Below, piece after piece: positions 1 through 8,474 of a DNA stretch of 13,665 bases. Location of the stretch: NCBI GenBank assembly GCA_004151065.3, contig NWUY0300007756.1, forward strand, positions 1 to 13,665, given 5' to 3'. Position 1 is the stretch's first letter, and each line of letters begins with the position of its first letter. Position numbers and translations under genes: made by a program. The notes below the pieces were generated by a model. The model was not told the DNA's origin and searched no databases. It worked only from the letters and a program-made list of their open reading frames with translations. The stretch is from Larix sibirica (Eukaryota; Streptophyta; Pinopsida; Pinales; Pinaceae).

Positions 1-530
1 GGGCTAAATTTCTCCCCTAAAATTTTCCTTGCACCATTTGTATTAGGATATTTTAGAGGACCCTCATAGGGACAATAGCTAAACAGTATTGTTAATAGCC
101 AAAATTTTCTCACCTATTGTCTCATTAGTTTTATCACCATTATGCATTATAAGCAATGATATTAGCACCATTTTTATTCCATCTCATCCATATGACTTGA
201 GGAAATGACCAAATGAACAAAAAACTAAAAGTCAAACCCAAAAATTGACCATAACTAAAGGGTCACACTTTTTCCTTCAAAAAACATGACCTTAGTTGCA
301 CCTTTTGCCCAAAAAGTTACAACCTGGTCCCAAAAGCATAATTTCAGTTAGCATTCATCATTTCACTCTTCTCCAAGAGAAGTAGTGGCTAAATGTGGAC
401 ACATACAATTGACATGGTCGAAATTAGCAATAAATCTAATCTCCAAAACCTTAACCTCTCCACTAGGAAATCAATGGAATGGAGGGCATACACATTCGTT
501 TTAGATCCTATTCTTGAGCATTCTTGTGTC

Positions 531-537
531 TATAAAA
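531..537 (+). promoter_or_regulatory. TATA box of the LTR promoter
   Basis: The sequence TATAAAAG lies in a C-rich setting (GTGTCTATAAAAGAAGCCC), a good match to the plant TATA consensus. Transcription would start about 30 bases downstream, near 560, which would define the U3/R border. A polyadenylation signal about 90 bases further on fits a short R region. Confidence 0.5.
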
Positions 538-621
538 GAAGCCCTTGTGGTCACCGTTTCACATCCATTCTTCCTTTTGCAAAAACACAGTCACGCTACC
601 AAATTTATCACTAGAAAGAGA

Positions 622-627
622 AATAAA
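622..627 (+). terminator. Polyadenylation signal AATAAA inside the LTR
   Basis: A canonical AATAAA lies about 60 bases after the expected transcription start, where an LTR's R-region polyadenylation signal would be. A hexamer alone is weak evidence; its position after the TATA box is what supports it. Confidence 0.3.
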
Positions 628-928
628 CCATACTCTCCTTTCATCTTTCAATGCATAGGGGATTCTCACTTGACACCTCGCTGGAGATTGGGGCTACAAG
701 GATACAAATGAGCCTTCCTTTGGATCAGTTGTGGAGGCCCACTACTCTCAACAAACAATACCAAGGTGTGTCTGTATCACTTGATTCTTTATATAATGAC
801 AAAACCACATTCTTTTACATGATGAAATTTCTTTTGGTGGTTGTTTTTTGATCTATGTTTGCATGCATGTTTGAGAATGAACATTTCTAGTTGAGATTAT
901 ATTTATTTCATACCCCACTTTGATATGT

Positions 929-955
929 TACCAAGGATTGCACAACCCCTTGGTA
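929..955 (+). repeat. Perfect 8-bp inverted repeat in U5
   Basis: TACCAAGG (929-936) and CCTTGGTA (948-955) are perfect inverted copies around an 11-base loop. The hairpin lies about 40 bases before the LTR end, a place where retroelement RNAs often carry folded structure near the primer site. Its role is inferred. Confidence 0.5.
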
Positions 956-997
956 GGTGTTTTTTGCATTGTGTGAGAAATCGCACACTACAAATTT

Positions 998-1016
998 GGC
1001 GGCCATGCTCGGGATG
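998..1016 (+). promoter_or_regulatory. Primer-binding-site-like sequence after the LTR
   Basis: TGGCGGCCATGCTCGGGAT resembles the TGGCGCC...GGGGA primer-binding site of plant Ty3-type elements of the Athila/Tat kind, with mismatches. It begins five bases after the CA that would close the LTR. The typical chromovirus site (TGGTATCAGAGC, initiator Met tRNA) was not seen. The mismatches suggest an old copy. Together with the LTR signals it gives a plus-strand orientation for this element. Confidence 0.45.
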
Positions 1017-2220
1017 GATCCATTGTCCATCTTTGGTTGTGTTTAGACGAATATTTCTAGCCTCATTCTTAGGTATTTAGGATAGTGTTTGGTTGTATTT
1101 GCTTGTTGTCTGTTGTTCTTTGTTCGCTGATAAATGTCCTAAGATAAAATCCTTATCTTTTTGCCGCAGTGGTGAGAGTTTCTTTTACTTTTCCTTGTTT
1201 TCGGTCTTGGTCATGGATTTCTTAGTGAATTCCATGACTAGTGAATTATGTGACTAGGGCCATGTCTTTTCCCTTGAAAAGAGTGTCTCAATTGAAAACC
1301 CAAAAATTTTAGGGATTTTTGGCCAATTCCGGTTTCACCTTTTTCCCGTTTGGTTTGATTTCTATTCCAGGCTTGTATTTGGTTTCACTTTTCCTATTTC
1401 TGGCTTGCTGATTGTTTTATTAGTTGATTTTTGCTTCCTTGTAGATGATGTAGTTGGAGAAATGATTAAAAATTCTAAGTATCTATCTTTTGGGATTTAT
1501 TTTGGGTTACTTTTCAGCTTTCATTTTCATTTCAACAAGTTTGATTTATGAGTCATCCTTTAGCTGACTTCTTAAATTTGCTTAAAATTGTTTGCTTTGT
1601 TGGTCGATAGCCTTTTTTCTCTTTTTTGCAAGCTCATTACTAGTTAGCTACCCCTTTTTCATGTATGCTCGAGATTGTTGTTTGCTTGTTGATAGTGGTC
1701 CATTACTTCATAAAGAAAGCATAGATTTTGTTTCAAGAAAGAGCATCATTAGTTTCTAATATTGAATATCATCTTGTCTTTCATTACACTACATTTATTT
1801 ACAAGCATTTATAATTACTTGTGATTTTCTTTACTTCTTGTACACACTCTCACACCCTAAATCAAACATCACTTGGTTCATGACTCCAAGTGGAACCTTA
1901 AAAGTAACCTATAATCTAACACATTAAATTCCCTCACTTGAGGACCAAAACAATATTGTAGTTAGGTTAGGACTTTGAGGATATGCATCCAAATAATTCC
2001 TCCTAGTCACTATACATCTCAGATATATTGGTTGAATTTTAGGAAACTAAAATCCTCTTGTAACATACATAATCTAGGCCAGTCTATCAATAGGTCCATC
2101 CTTTTTTAGTGATACATGTCAAAACTGGAACCAAAAGACTAACTGGGGCACCTTTTCAATATTGAAGATAATTTGGATCATGGCTTTTAATCGAAGGTGT
2201 AGGAAACATGTTGAACATGT
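1017..2220 (+). other. Gene-free T-rich stretch, possibly retroelement leader
   Basis: This stretch is T-rich on the plus strand, with long pyrimidine runs and stops in all frames. No ORF reaches 60 codons and no pol-like protein was recognised on either strand. Its position after the primer-binding-site-like motif would suit the untranslated leader of a Ty3-type element. It could also be decayed intergenic DNA. Confidence 0.3.
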
Positions 2221-2232
2221 TTGTGACCAAGG

Positions 2233-2243
2233 TAGCCTAGTGG
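2233..2243 (+). other. Pol III A-box-like match, possible tRNA-derived SINE trace
   Basis: TAGCCTAGTGG fits the tRNA A-box consensus TRGCNNAGYGG exactly. A B box would be expected 30-40 bases downstream; the best candidate, GGTGGATCTCG at 2270-2280, matches poorly. No cloverleaf folds and no tail was delimited, so this is at most a worn SINE trace or a chance match. Confidence 0.15.
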
Positions 2244-2689
2244 TTATTCTATTAGGAATCTTACCTAGAGGTGGATCTCGTAGGTGGGAGGGCACCTAGG
2301 GAAGATAGCAATAGACCAACTAGAGACCCTCCCAGTGACCTTCTCTATAACTGTCCCATTCGCACCTTCACTCACTGACTTGGTTGGATTAAGATACCAT
2401 CCAAGTTTAGTCTTTGGAAGGAGCTTGTTTGGATTTCTACTTCTTTCTTTCCAAGGGAGTTTTTTGCCATTTGGTTGAGGAAGATTTGAGGAAGTTTTAT
2501 TTTTCACATCTTTTGATTTTTGGTAGTTCTCTCTTAGGGATAGTAGAGACTATTCTTTTAAAGGGTGTTCATTTCATTTATATTAACTCTTTGCCTAGAT
2601 TAGATAACTTGTTGCACCCACGTTGCACTTGTTATTTAATTTAACATTATATACTTCTTCCTCTTTCCATGGTTGATGTCGATTGCGCT

Positions 2690-2980
2690 TCATAGGTGCT
2701 CTCTTGGCCTTGATGGATTTCCTTTTGATGATATTGTTAAAGCCTTATCAATAGTGAATGCCATGCATCCATTGACACCACACCACATACCACTTTTCCT
2801 TCATATTGACCAATATTAAAATAAGGCACACAAATTTCACCCACAAGCACAATATGATCCTTTTTCAACCAAGAAATTTGATAAGGACTTTATTTTGGAA
2901 TGAAATCAAGTTGTGCCTTTTATACCACTTATGAACTTACTAGATTCCGATAGATCTTCCATCTATGATAACTTGTATAC
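2690..2980 (-). pseudogene. Ty3/gypsy retropepsin (protease) remnant
   Basis: On the minus strand the region around 2943-2975 reads VIIDGRS, matching the protease active-site block of plant Ty3/gypsy polyproteins (usually VIIDGGS, with the catalytic Asp). Further along, 2745-2819 reads as a block with VVCGVVSMDAWHSLL, matching the conserved family block around CDVVPMDACHILLGRPW. The usual Cys of MDAC is Trp here and the terminal GRPW is lost. Frame changes and stops lie between the blocks, so it cannot make an enzyme. It follows the gag remnant in the correct gag-then-protease order on the same strand. Reverse transcriptase and integrase were not found downstream, so the element is truncated or too decayed to read. 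Confidence 0.65.
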
Positions 2981-3155
2981 TTTGCCCTTTCTCTTTTACT
3001 TTGTTCGAAAAACACTCTTTCTCTTCCAATAAGATCCCAAGGTCTCTTTGTTTCTTGATATCAAGCTTCTTTGCAACATCAAGGTTTCTTCAGTGTCTAC
3101 TTTAACTTTGTGTGTTGTAGGTTCCTCCTTGTATACCGATTCCCTTTTTGGGGTT

Positions 3156-3965
3156 TTAGGGAAAGTCTACAAATTTATGGGCTTCACCACATATGAACCA
3201 TTTCAATGGATTTTGGTAACCAAAATTTTTTCCTCTTCCTCTACGTATGAAATATCCTCTTCCTCTGGAGTTCGACTTCACTTCTAAGCTTTCCTTGGGC
3301 TCTTCATTATTTGAGGATTTTGAGGAGCTTCCTCTTCCTATAAAGGATGTACTTCCGCCTTTCTTGTTCAATGACTTACCCTTACACTAATTGATTTTCC
3401 TTTTAGCTTTCAAAGGATATTGATATGCTTTAATCACTAAGTGCAACATGATTAAGTCCAACTTACCCCAAATTTGGAACCATTGTCGATTGATGTATCT
3501 AGTAGTAGTCTGCTCACAATTTTCTTGCAAATTTGCTCTTTTTTGCAGCTTCATAAAAAGTGATGTGTACAACAAACACCACTCCTTTTGTGGTCTCAAC
3601 TTCTATAATTGTTTGAACACATTTTTTAGATATTCGTGGGTAAACAATTGCCTTTAACTCTTTTATCTTCTTGGGCCATACCTTGTCTTCTTTGGGAATT
3701 TTGAACATTATCCCATCATAAGGAAGCAGGCAACTTTATCCTTGCCACTACAAACTTTATTCTTCTTGGATCATGTTCATCCATGTTCTCCATATCAATA
3801 TGACTCTTTATTTCTTGCAACCAATCTATTAACATGTTAGGGATTAGATCACATTTGAAGAAACCTTGGCCTTAACTTTGGTCCTTTGTTTTGAAATAGC
3901 TTCTAATATCGTTCCCATGGGATCTTCTACTCCAACTGGGGTTTTCACATTCTCTTGTTCATTTT
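3156..3965 (-). pseudogene. Ty3/gypsy gag remnant with degenerate zinc knuckle
   Basis: Gag is the structural protein that packages retroelement RNA. Read 5' to 3' on the minus strand, the pieces appear in gag order. An N-terminal stretch near 3870-3965 is followed by a capsid-type block near 3700-3830 (DWLQEIKSHID, then DPRRIKFVVARIK, then WDNVQ, as in Retrotrans_gag proteins). Next comes a block near 3390-3500 (RYINRQWFQIW, AYQYPLKA), an Arg/Gly-rich linker, and a zinc knuckle at 3156-3206. A TGA interrupts the usual WWDN motif near 3720. At least two frame changes separate the blocks. The CCHC knuckle has lost its first Cys (Trp) and last Cys (Phe). It is clearly a dead copy; the family assignment rests on several independent motifs. 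Confidence 0.75.
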
Positions 3966-4380
3966 CTTACTTATCTCTAGGCTATTTTATGGGTTTCTTT
4001 GATACCAAAAGTGATGCAAATGAATTATACATTGAATTAGATGAACTGTTTGAGGCAAGCCATAAATATAGAGTCCCAATGCCCAAAACTTGCAAGCAAA
4101 TTTAGAACTAAATAGATGAATTTTCTATTGTTGAGTAGTTTGAATCAGATTTGTAACTCCTAAATCGTGTAAACAAAAAATACTATGTTCAATATCAATG
4201 GATAGAGATTGCTAAACTACTTGAATTAAAGATGTATAATACACAGTAACTGCCATCAATAACATAAAGCTATATAAAAACCATGTTTTATTTCATTATC
4301 TCTAAACCTAATACAAAGAGGTCTCATTAGAGAGCACTACCCCACAAGCTCCTCAAACTTTAAATGATACATTTACAAAA
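3966..4380. other. Gene-free stretch upstream of the gag remnant
   Basis: This is the side where the minus-strand gag element should have its leader and 5' LTR. No primer-binding site, TATA box plus CA end, or coding sequence was recognised. The plus-strand ORF at 3866-4105 overlaps the gag remnant in antisense and is not supported. Confidence 0.3.
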
Positions 4381-4400
4381 TTGTAGTGCATTGTAGTCTA

Positions 4401-4486
4401 ATTAATAAAATATAATATATTGTAAGTTTTTAAAGATATTTTATAATTAATAAAATGTAATATATTGTAAGTTTTTAAAGATTTTT
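4401..4486. repeat. Tandem duplication, 45-bp period
   Basis: The unit starting ATTAATAAAATATAATATAT at 4401 is repeated from 4446, with TGTAAGTTTTTAAAGAT shared by both copies and only about one substitution before the second copy ends near 4486. Both copies are almost pure A/T. Such local duplications usually come from replication slippage. Confidence 0.8.
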
Positions 4487-4737
4487 CATTTTAAAAGAGA
4501 TAATTAGAAGATCTGAATTTTAGAATTTTAGAAATGAATACCAATAATTTCATTTTATAAAAATAATCAAAATCTTCTTCATTATGTATGTTTATAAATT
4601 AAATTTTAATATGAAACTGTAAATTATTAATTTAAAAATAAAATCTTTATGATAAGAATGTTCATTCTTAAATCCAAAAATGGATAAACCACTTAAGCAC
4701 TTAAAACATTTGTGGTTAAATTTTTAAACATTTTTAG

Positions 4738-4825
4738 TTTATTTAAAATGGATATATGTTAATTTATTTTTGACATTTTCAATTTATTTAAAATGGATAT
4801 ATATATAAATTTATTTTTTACATTA
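4738..4825. repeat. Second tandem duplication, also 45-bp period
   Basis: TTTATTTAAAATGGATATAT occurs at 4738 and again at 4783, followed in each copy by a similar A/T stretch (TTTATTTTTGACATT and TTTATTTTTTACATT) with small indels. The period equals that of the duplication 340 bases upstream, although the sequences differ. Confidence 0.75.
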
Positions 4826-4826
4826 A

Positions 4827-4836
4827 TTTTTTTTTT
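4827..4836. other. T10 run, possible retroposon tail on the minus strand
   Basis: A run of ten T (a poly(A) read on the minus strand) is followed by non-AT-only sequence (4837-4890), then an A-rich stretch with A10 near 4909. This could be the 3' end of a small retroposed copy, but no polyadenylation signal at the right distance, coding trace or flanking duplication was identified. Chance is quite possible in such AT-rich DNA. Confidence 0.15.
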
Positions 4837-4939
4837 ATCAATCAAGAGTGCACTTCATTTTCTTCAATGTAAAAAGAGCAGTCATATACAACCAAATTTA
4901 ATAAATTAAAAAAAAAAACTAAATTAAAGAATAAGATTA

Positions 4940-5571
4940 AAATAACTCTACATTAAAGGAATCGATTAATTAGCAGGTAATAATATGGCGAACGAGAGGT
5001 GTATTTTGGAGTCGTACATGTCTGTAAATGAAACATTCTCATGTGCTCCATACTTCATTATTGTGTATATACTATATACCCCGGCATTGACACCCTGTAT
5101 ATTCAATACAATGTATCGAGGTGGAAGTCAAAAAGTAGTTGAGAATACAGGCAGCTAATCGCCGATTCTCCAGAGTTGTAAGTGAGGAGAAACCGGTGCT
5201 TGTGACAAACATGTCAGTCTGGTATGTAACTCGGTCAGTCCGTCACACAAGTTATCTGGTTTTGCTTTTGCTTTTGCACGGACTGAATACAATAATCAAC
5301 ACATGAAAGTAGTTATGGCCCGTCGTGGTATAGACGAATTATGAATAGTAGAAAAGTAACAAACAGCCATAGCCATCATGGCTTGAGTCGATGAACACCC
5401 CTTCCCTTCGGAATATGGTCTATGCAGTGGATTACCTTGCAGAAGCGCCGTTGTTATCTGCATGCATCAGTTGTATTTGCTGAGTGTGCTCGCACCTTTG
5501 TTGGGGACTCAGACCCAGAATTAGATGATTGGGAAATGTGGACGAAATATGGAAGAGATCTGATGGATTTC
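4940..5571 (-). other. 3' flank and probable 3' UTR of the transporter gene
   Basis: Base composition becomes markedly less AT-rich here than in 4380-4940, consistent with transcribed sequence downstream of the stop codon at 5572. No canonical AATAAA was seen on the minus strand close to the stop, so the transcript end cannot be placed. The 73-codon ORF at 5454-5675 overlaps the last exon in another frame and is a shadow. Confidence 0.35.
5260..5277. repeat. (TTTTGC)3 hexamer microsatellite
   Basis: There are three exact head-to-tail copies of TTTTGC. It lies about 300 bases past the stop codon of the transporter gene and may fall in its 3' UTR. Confidence 0.85.
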
Positions 5572-5706
5572 TCACACTGGTGAAGCTTTGAAATACTTGA
5601 TACGGTCACGAAGGGTGTCATCAAATAGCCTGTTGTCGGGATTTTCAGCATAACATACATAGTACGCACATACACAGGCTTGTGGCATGGCCATGGTGAT
5701 CCGGCT
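5572..5706 (-). CDS. Exon 5 (last coding exon) of the CTL-like transporter gene
   Basis: It encodes residues 484-527, SRITMAMPQACV through the signature YYVCYAENPDNRLFD, and ends in TGA at 5574-5572. The acceptor is GACTTTTCAG|AGCCGG. The C-terminal tail (RDRIKYFKASPV) is the short cytosolic end usual for the family. Confidence 0.9.
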   Translation of the reverse strand, partial: SRITMAMPQACVCAYYVCYAENPDNRLFDDTLRDRIKYFKASPV

Positions 5707-8400
5707 CTGAAAAGTCATAAAAGAAGCATATAAGAATATTTCTATGGCCTTATTTGAGATTGGGCCTCCTATACTGAGCTCATGAAAAATCATTCATATA
5801 CTGCAAGTGCATGTAAATTGTAATGGCATCATTGGATACTCACACATCTTACAGATGCGTCTAATTTCTATCCTCCCCTGTAGATTTCCCCTCATCGGAT
5901 GGGTGGTCATCAGTTACCCCAAATTCTTGGCAGATGTCTGCTTATGACCACGACAAAGAGGAAATCTGCAGGATGGATAGAAATGTCTTGCCCAATCCAC
6001 CATTACGAACACATCGTTCTAACATTGAAGAAATAATCTATATAATGTCTTACAGGATTTGAATGCTTTACAGATCCTCATTGAAGTCTCAAACTTCTAA
6101 AATATAGTAGAAATGTTCAGACCATCTAAAGGCATAGTAGCAATATTACTTAAAATGATTTACCATGAAATATCCAATGAAGAAGGATATTAATGAGATT
6201 GTAGCAGTAAAGCTTTTGTGGGTTGCCAAGGTCCAGGACCCGGAGACAATTACACAGATTGACCCTCCCGTTATACCACTCAGAAAACAGAGAGCGCTTG
6301 TGATGTCTTTGTCTACGACAGGCTCTAGATCTCTTGCTTGAAACAAATCCCACGTGTCTCTTGATGCTTCCACAAACCCCTTACCATAGGCTGCAGCCTG
6401 TGATCCAGATCAAAGAGAGAGAGATTGAATAAGCTTTTATGAGCAGTCATTACCTTCAATCGAGAAATCCTTCTTTCCGGACTGCAGTCGTTTCCAAATC
6501 CATGAGTTTTATAATTTGGATCACGGTTCCTTTGTAAGGGTACAATTGCTTTTGAAATATTTTGAATATCCTGATTCTAATGTGCAGAGTTTTTTTTCTC
6601 AATTGAATTAGATGGCCAAACCAGATGTTCAAAAAAACTCCCTTAGACCTATGTTGAGAAGAAAGGATAATCAAAAGAGAAAGCATACCTGAACAAAACC
6701 CCAGCTATTGCCAAAACGGAAAGTAAACTCCATCACTCTGAGGCAACAATGTGCAAAGGAAAACATAAATTCGTCCTCCCCTTCCACTAAATTCACAACC
6801 CGCGCCTGCACACGACTAATGGACTCAAGCCTACATATCCCCTTTACAACATTTTCCAATAAAAGTTGCCTCTGAAGACAGCATTAATGAATGAATACAG
6901 CCGTCTGTCATCAATTCATTTCACTGTTTAATGACAGAGAAGCTATTGAACAACTTACCACAACTCTGAGAGACTCAATCACAGGAACCAAAACTGATCC
7001 AAGACTGACGCTTCCTAACGAAGTTGTGAAAGCCCTTTGGAGTGAAAACATGGTATCTGATTGCATCCCACGCATATAAAATAGGGCAATAACTCTCGAA
7101 ACTGTTACGTTCAATACATTCCTTAGAACTTCCATGGTCCATGCAAAACTGACTATGAGGCCGAAGATAATGAGTACCGCATATCCATATTTAATGCTGA
7201 TAGCTCCTACTATCCCCAGATTCCATACAGAGGTCCATACAAAAGCCGCTAAAACTGTCCAGTATGATGGATGATGAAGATCTGTAACCAATTTGCTGGT
7301 TGGGGTTGGAGCGAGGGCTTTGGACAATACAGTAGCTGCATATTCCATCCTATACAAGAAAAGAGAGGAGATTTTTTAATCTTACAAGCTATTCTAAGAC
7401 GTTACAAAATAGGTCTATGTTGTTTCACACACATTTACATAACACATTTTACATCATTTTACATGGGAGACAGAGAAGATCCAACATATAAACATAAACA
7501 TAGTAGGGCAAAATAGAGAAGAGAAAACTGGACAAACCAAGCATACCAACCATTATGTTAAAATATAACGCACCCACACCCTATAAGCTAGCTGATAAGA
7601 ATCAGCATCAATATAAGAATCCCCATCAATAAACTAACTATATGATGTAAAGTTGGAAAGTGGAGTATTTTATATATTGTATTCCTTGCATACCTTGGGG
7701 TAACCCAGCAGGCATATAGGGCTTGGGCAATTGAGAATACGAGCAACACTACTCCCACACCAACACTAGCTGGAATTGATGTTGAAACCAATAGCATAGA
7801 AGCTGTAAAACTCACTGCAGGGCTCGACCAAAGAATCCCTTTTACCATAAAATTCGGAAACCTCCGGATTATTGCCTGCCAGACGCAGGAAAACACTGCG
7901 CCTGCTGCTGCAGCGGCTTCCAGCTGAGGATACCAGTGCTCCATGTGGAATTTCTCTTTACCCCCCATGAGAGCTTTCCGAATTCCTATGAAGCCCAAGT
8001 ACCCAATCCCTCCAATGGCTATAACAATATGAAACAGGAAGAGGAACGCACTAAGACGATTCCGGCAGATCCTTGAACTTGTATCTATCATGTAGTTCAT
8101 TTGTACCTGCACAAGAAGGAAAGAGATGGCCAAGTCTTTAACAAAAAACCTGAAAACAGTTGTCTGAAATAAATTTCGTGGACTGAGCCTCCAGGAACTA
8201 GCCTTGCGTACAGGAGCGGGTTCAGCGACTGTGATATTGTTGTTGTTGTTGCTGTTGTTATCGTTGGAATAAGGAACCATGTCCATTGGGGCGATTTGAT
8301 TGGCTATCTGACTTCTGGACCTCCTCATCTCCTGTACTCTAGGACTAGGACTAGAGTTAGGCTGATTTTGCATTGGTACTTCAATTTTGATATCGTCCAT
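5572..8400 (-). CDS. Choline-transporter-like (CTL/PNS1-type) multi-pass membrane protein, five exons
   Basis: This is the only intact gene. Joining exons 8400-7694, 7349-6959, 6805-6689, 6397-6164 and 5706-5572 gives one open frame of 527 codons; every intron is GT-AG and the phases agree (2, 0, 0, 0). The protein has a polar N-terminus of about 110 residues with an Asn run (46-55). A mostly hydrophobic body follows, with membrane segments near 116-138, 160-177, 187-206, 211-231, 264-288, 290-306, 340-365, 437-462 and 469-487. Family landmarks include ALYACWVTPR (227-236), NVTVSRVIALFYMRGMQ (316-332), EGEDEFMFS (374-382), ITSALCFLSG (437-446) and PQACVCAYYVCYAENP (491-506). These are typical of the plant Choline_transpo (PF04515) family, and the length is normal. 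Animal members carry choline; the substrate of plant PNS1-like members is not settled, so choline transport is inferred. Location is a cell membrane, plasma or endomembrane. The start is the first in-frame ATG after an in-frame stop at 8479-8481. Confidence 0.9.
5864..5984. repeat. Long imperfect hairpin inside intron 4
   Basis: Left and right arms pair as follows: 5864-5873 with 5975-5984 (10 bp, ATTTCTATCC), 5879-5889 with 5960-5970 (about 11 bp with one G-U pair), 5892-5893 with 5958-5959, and 5903-5910 with 5944-5951 (8 bp, GTGGTCAT). Small bulges separate them, and the loop is 33 bases. The size and pattern are those of a plant microRNA precursor or of a small inverted-repeat transposon remnant. 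Either strand could form the fold; as part of intron 4 it would be transcribed with the transporter gene. Confidence 0.7.
6164..6397 (-). CDS. Exon 4 of the CTL-like transporter gene
   Basis: It encodes 78 residues (406-483), from AAAYGKGFVEAS to ISFFIGYFM, covering the soluble segment TWDLFQARDLEPVVDKDI and two membrane segments. The acceptor is GATCACAG|GCTGCA and the donor TTCATG|GTAAAT, both phase 0. The alternative acceptor six bases further in would drop two alanines. Confidence 0.9.
6689..6805 (-). CDS. Exon 3 of the CTL-like transporter gene
   Basis: It encodes 39 residues (367-405), including EGEDEFMFSFAHCC and FGNSWGFVQ, both strongly conserved in plant members. The acceptor is TCGTGTGCAG|GCGCGG and the donor TTTCAG-like TTCAG|GTATGC, both phase 0. 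Another AG upstream (6829-6828) would add residues not seen in relatives. Confidence 0.9.
6959..7349 (-). CDS. Exon 2 of the CTL-like transporter gene
   Basis: It encodes residues 237-366. The acceptor is TTTCTTGTATAG|GATGG and the first base completes the Arg codon. The donor is GTTGTG|GTAAGT, a perfect consensus in phase 0. It carries two membrane segments (264-288 and 290-306) and the conserved stretch VSRVIALFYMRGMQ, then the Gly/Ser-rich helix LGSVSLGSVLVPVIESL. Confidence 0.9.
7694..8400 (-). CDS. Exon 1 of the CTL-like transporter gene
   Basis: It encodes residues 1-235 plus two bases of codon 236: the polar Asn- and Ser-rich N-terminus and the first four membrane segments. The donor reads CCCAAG|GTATGC, splitting the Arg of CWVTPR after its second base. 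The frame stays open past the donor to 7588, but that tail does not look like the family, so it is intronic. Family homology cannot settle the start; an in-frame stretch without ATG runs upstream to 8479, so an extra upstream coding exon joined at 8451 is possible. Confidence 0.85.
8238..8262 (-). repeat. Trinucleotide run encoding the Asn tract
   Basis: On the plus strand this reads as GTT repeats with a GCT interruption. On the minus strand it encodes the Asn-rich residues near 46-55 of the transporter. It is likely length-variable between individuals and lies in the polar N-terminus, outside the membrane body. Confidence 0.75.
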
Positions 8401-8465
8401 TTGTGAGTTTTGATTACTTGCTTCGGCTTGTATATCGGGAAAGCCCTCAACCTGGATAAAATTGA

Positions 8466-8474
8466 TCACAACAT
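8466..8474 (-). promoter_or_regulatory. Minimal upstream ORF (ATG-TTG-TGA) before the transporter start
   Basis: A two-codon upstream ORF lies 65 bases before the chosen start codon, in a different frame. If it is in the mature 5' UTR it could lower translation. If the acceptor-like TTTTATCCAG|G at 8452/8451 is used, it would be spliced out. Confidence 0.25.

Larger units (their letters stand above)
1..993 (+). mobile_element. Probable LTR (U3-R-U5) of a Ty3-type retrotransposon, left end uncertain
   Basis: No protein is encoded here. Several signals occur in the order expected of a plus-strand LTR: an AT-rich upstream part, a TATA box at 531, a polyadenylation signal at 622, a T-rich stretch with a stable hairpin at 929-955, and a CA dinucleotide at 992-993. 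A primer-binding-site-like motif follows five bases later. The left end (a TG) cannot be fixed, because the second LTR copy is not in the window and the element may start before base 1. The three short ORFs here (73, 65 and 66 codons) overlap one another and look like chance. The LTR reading is inferred from signal order, not from comparison of two LTRs. Confidence 0.45.

Noticed and set aside
2265-2507. 80-codon minus-strand ORF after the protease remnant
   Set aside because: No reverse transcriptase or other pol motif can be read in it, and an overlapping plus-strand frame is equally long.
3866-4105. 79-codon plus-strand ORF
   Set aside because: It runs antisense over the gag remnant and has no domain or promoter context of its own.
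7588-7693. Open reading frame continuing past exon 1 with a hydrophobic C-terminus
   Set aside because: A strong donor (CCCAAG|GTATGC) ends exon 1 at 7694, and the family sequence continues in exon 2; the extension does not resemble relatives.
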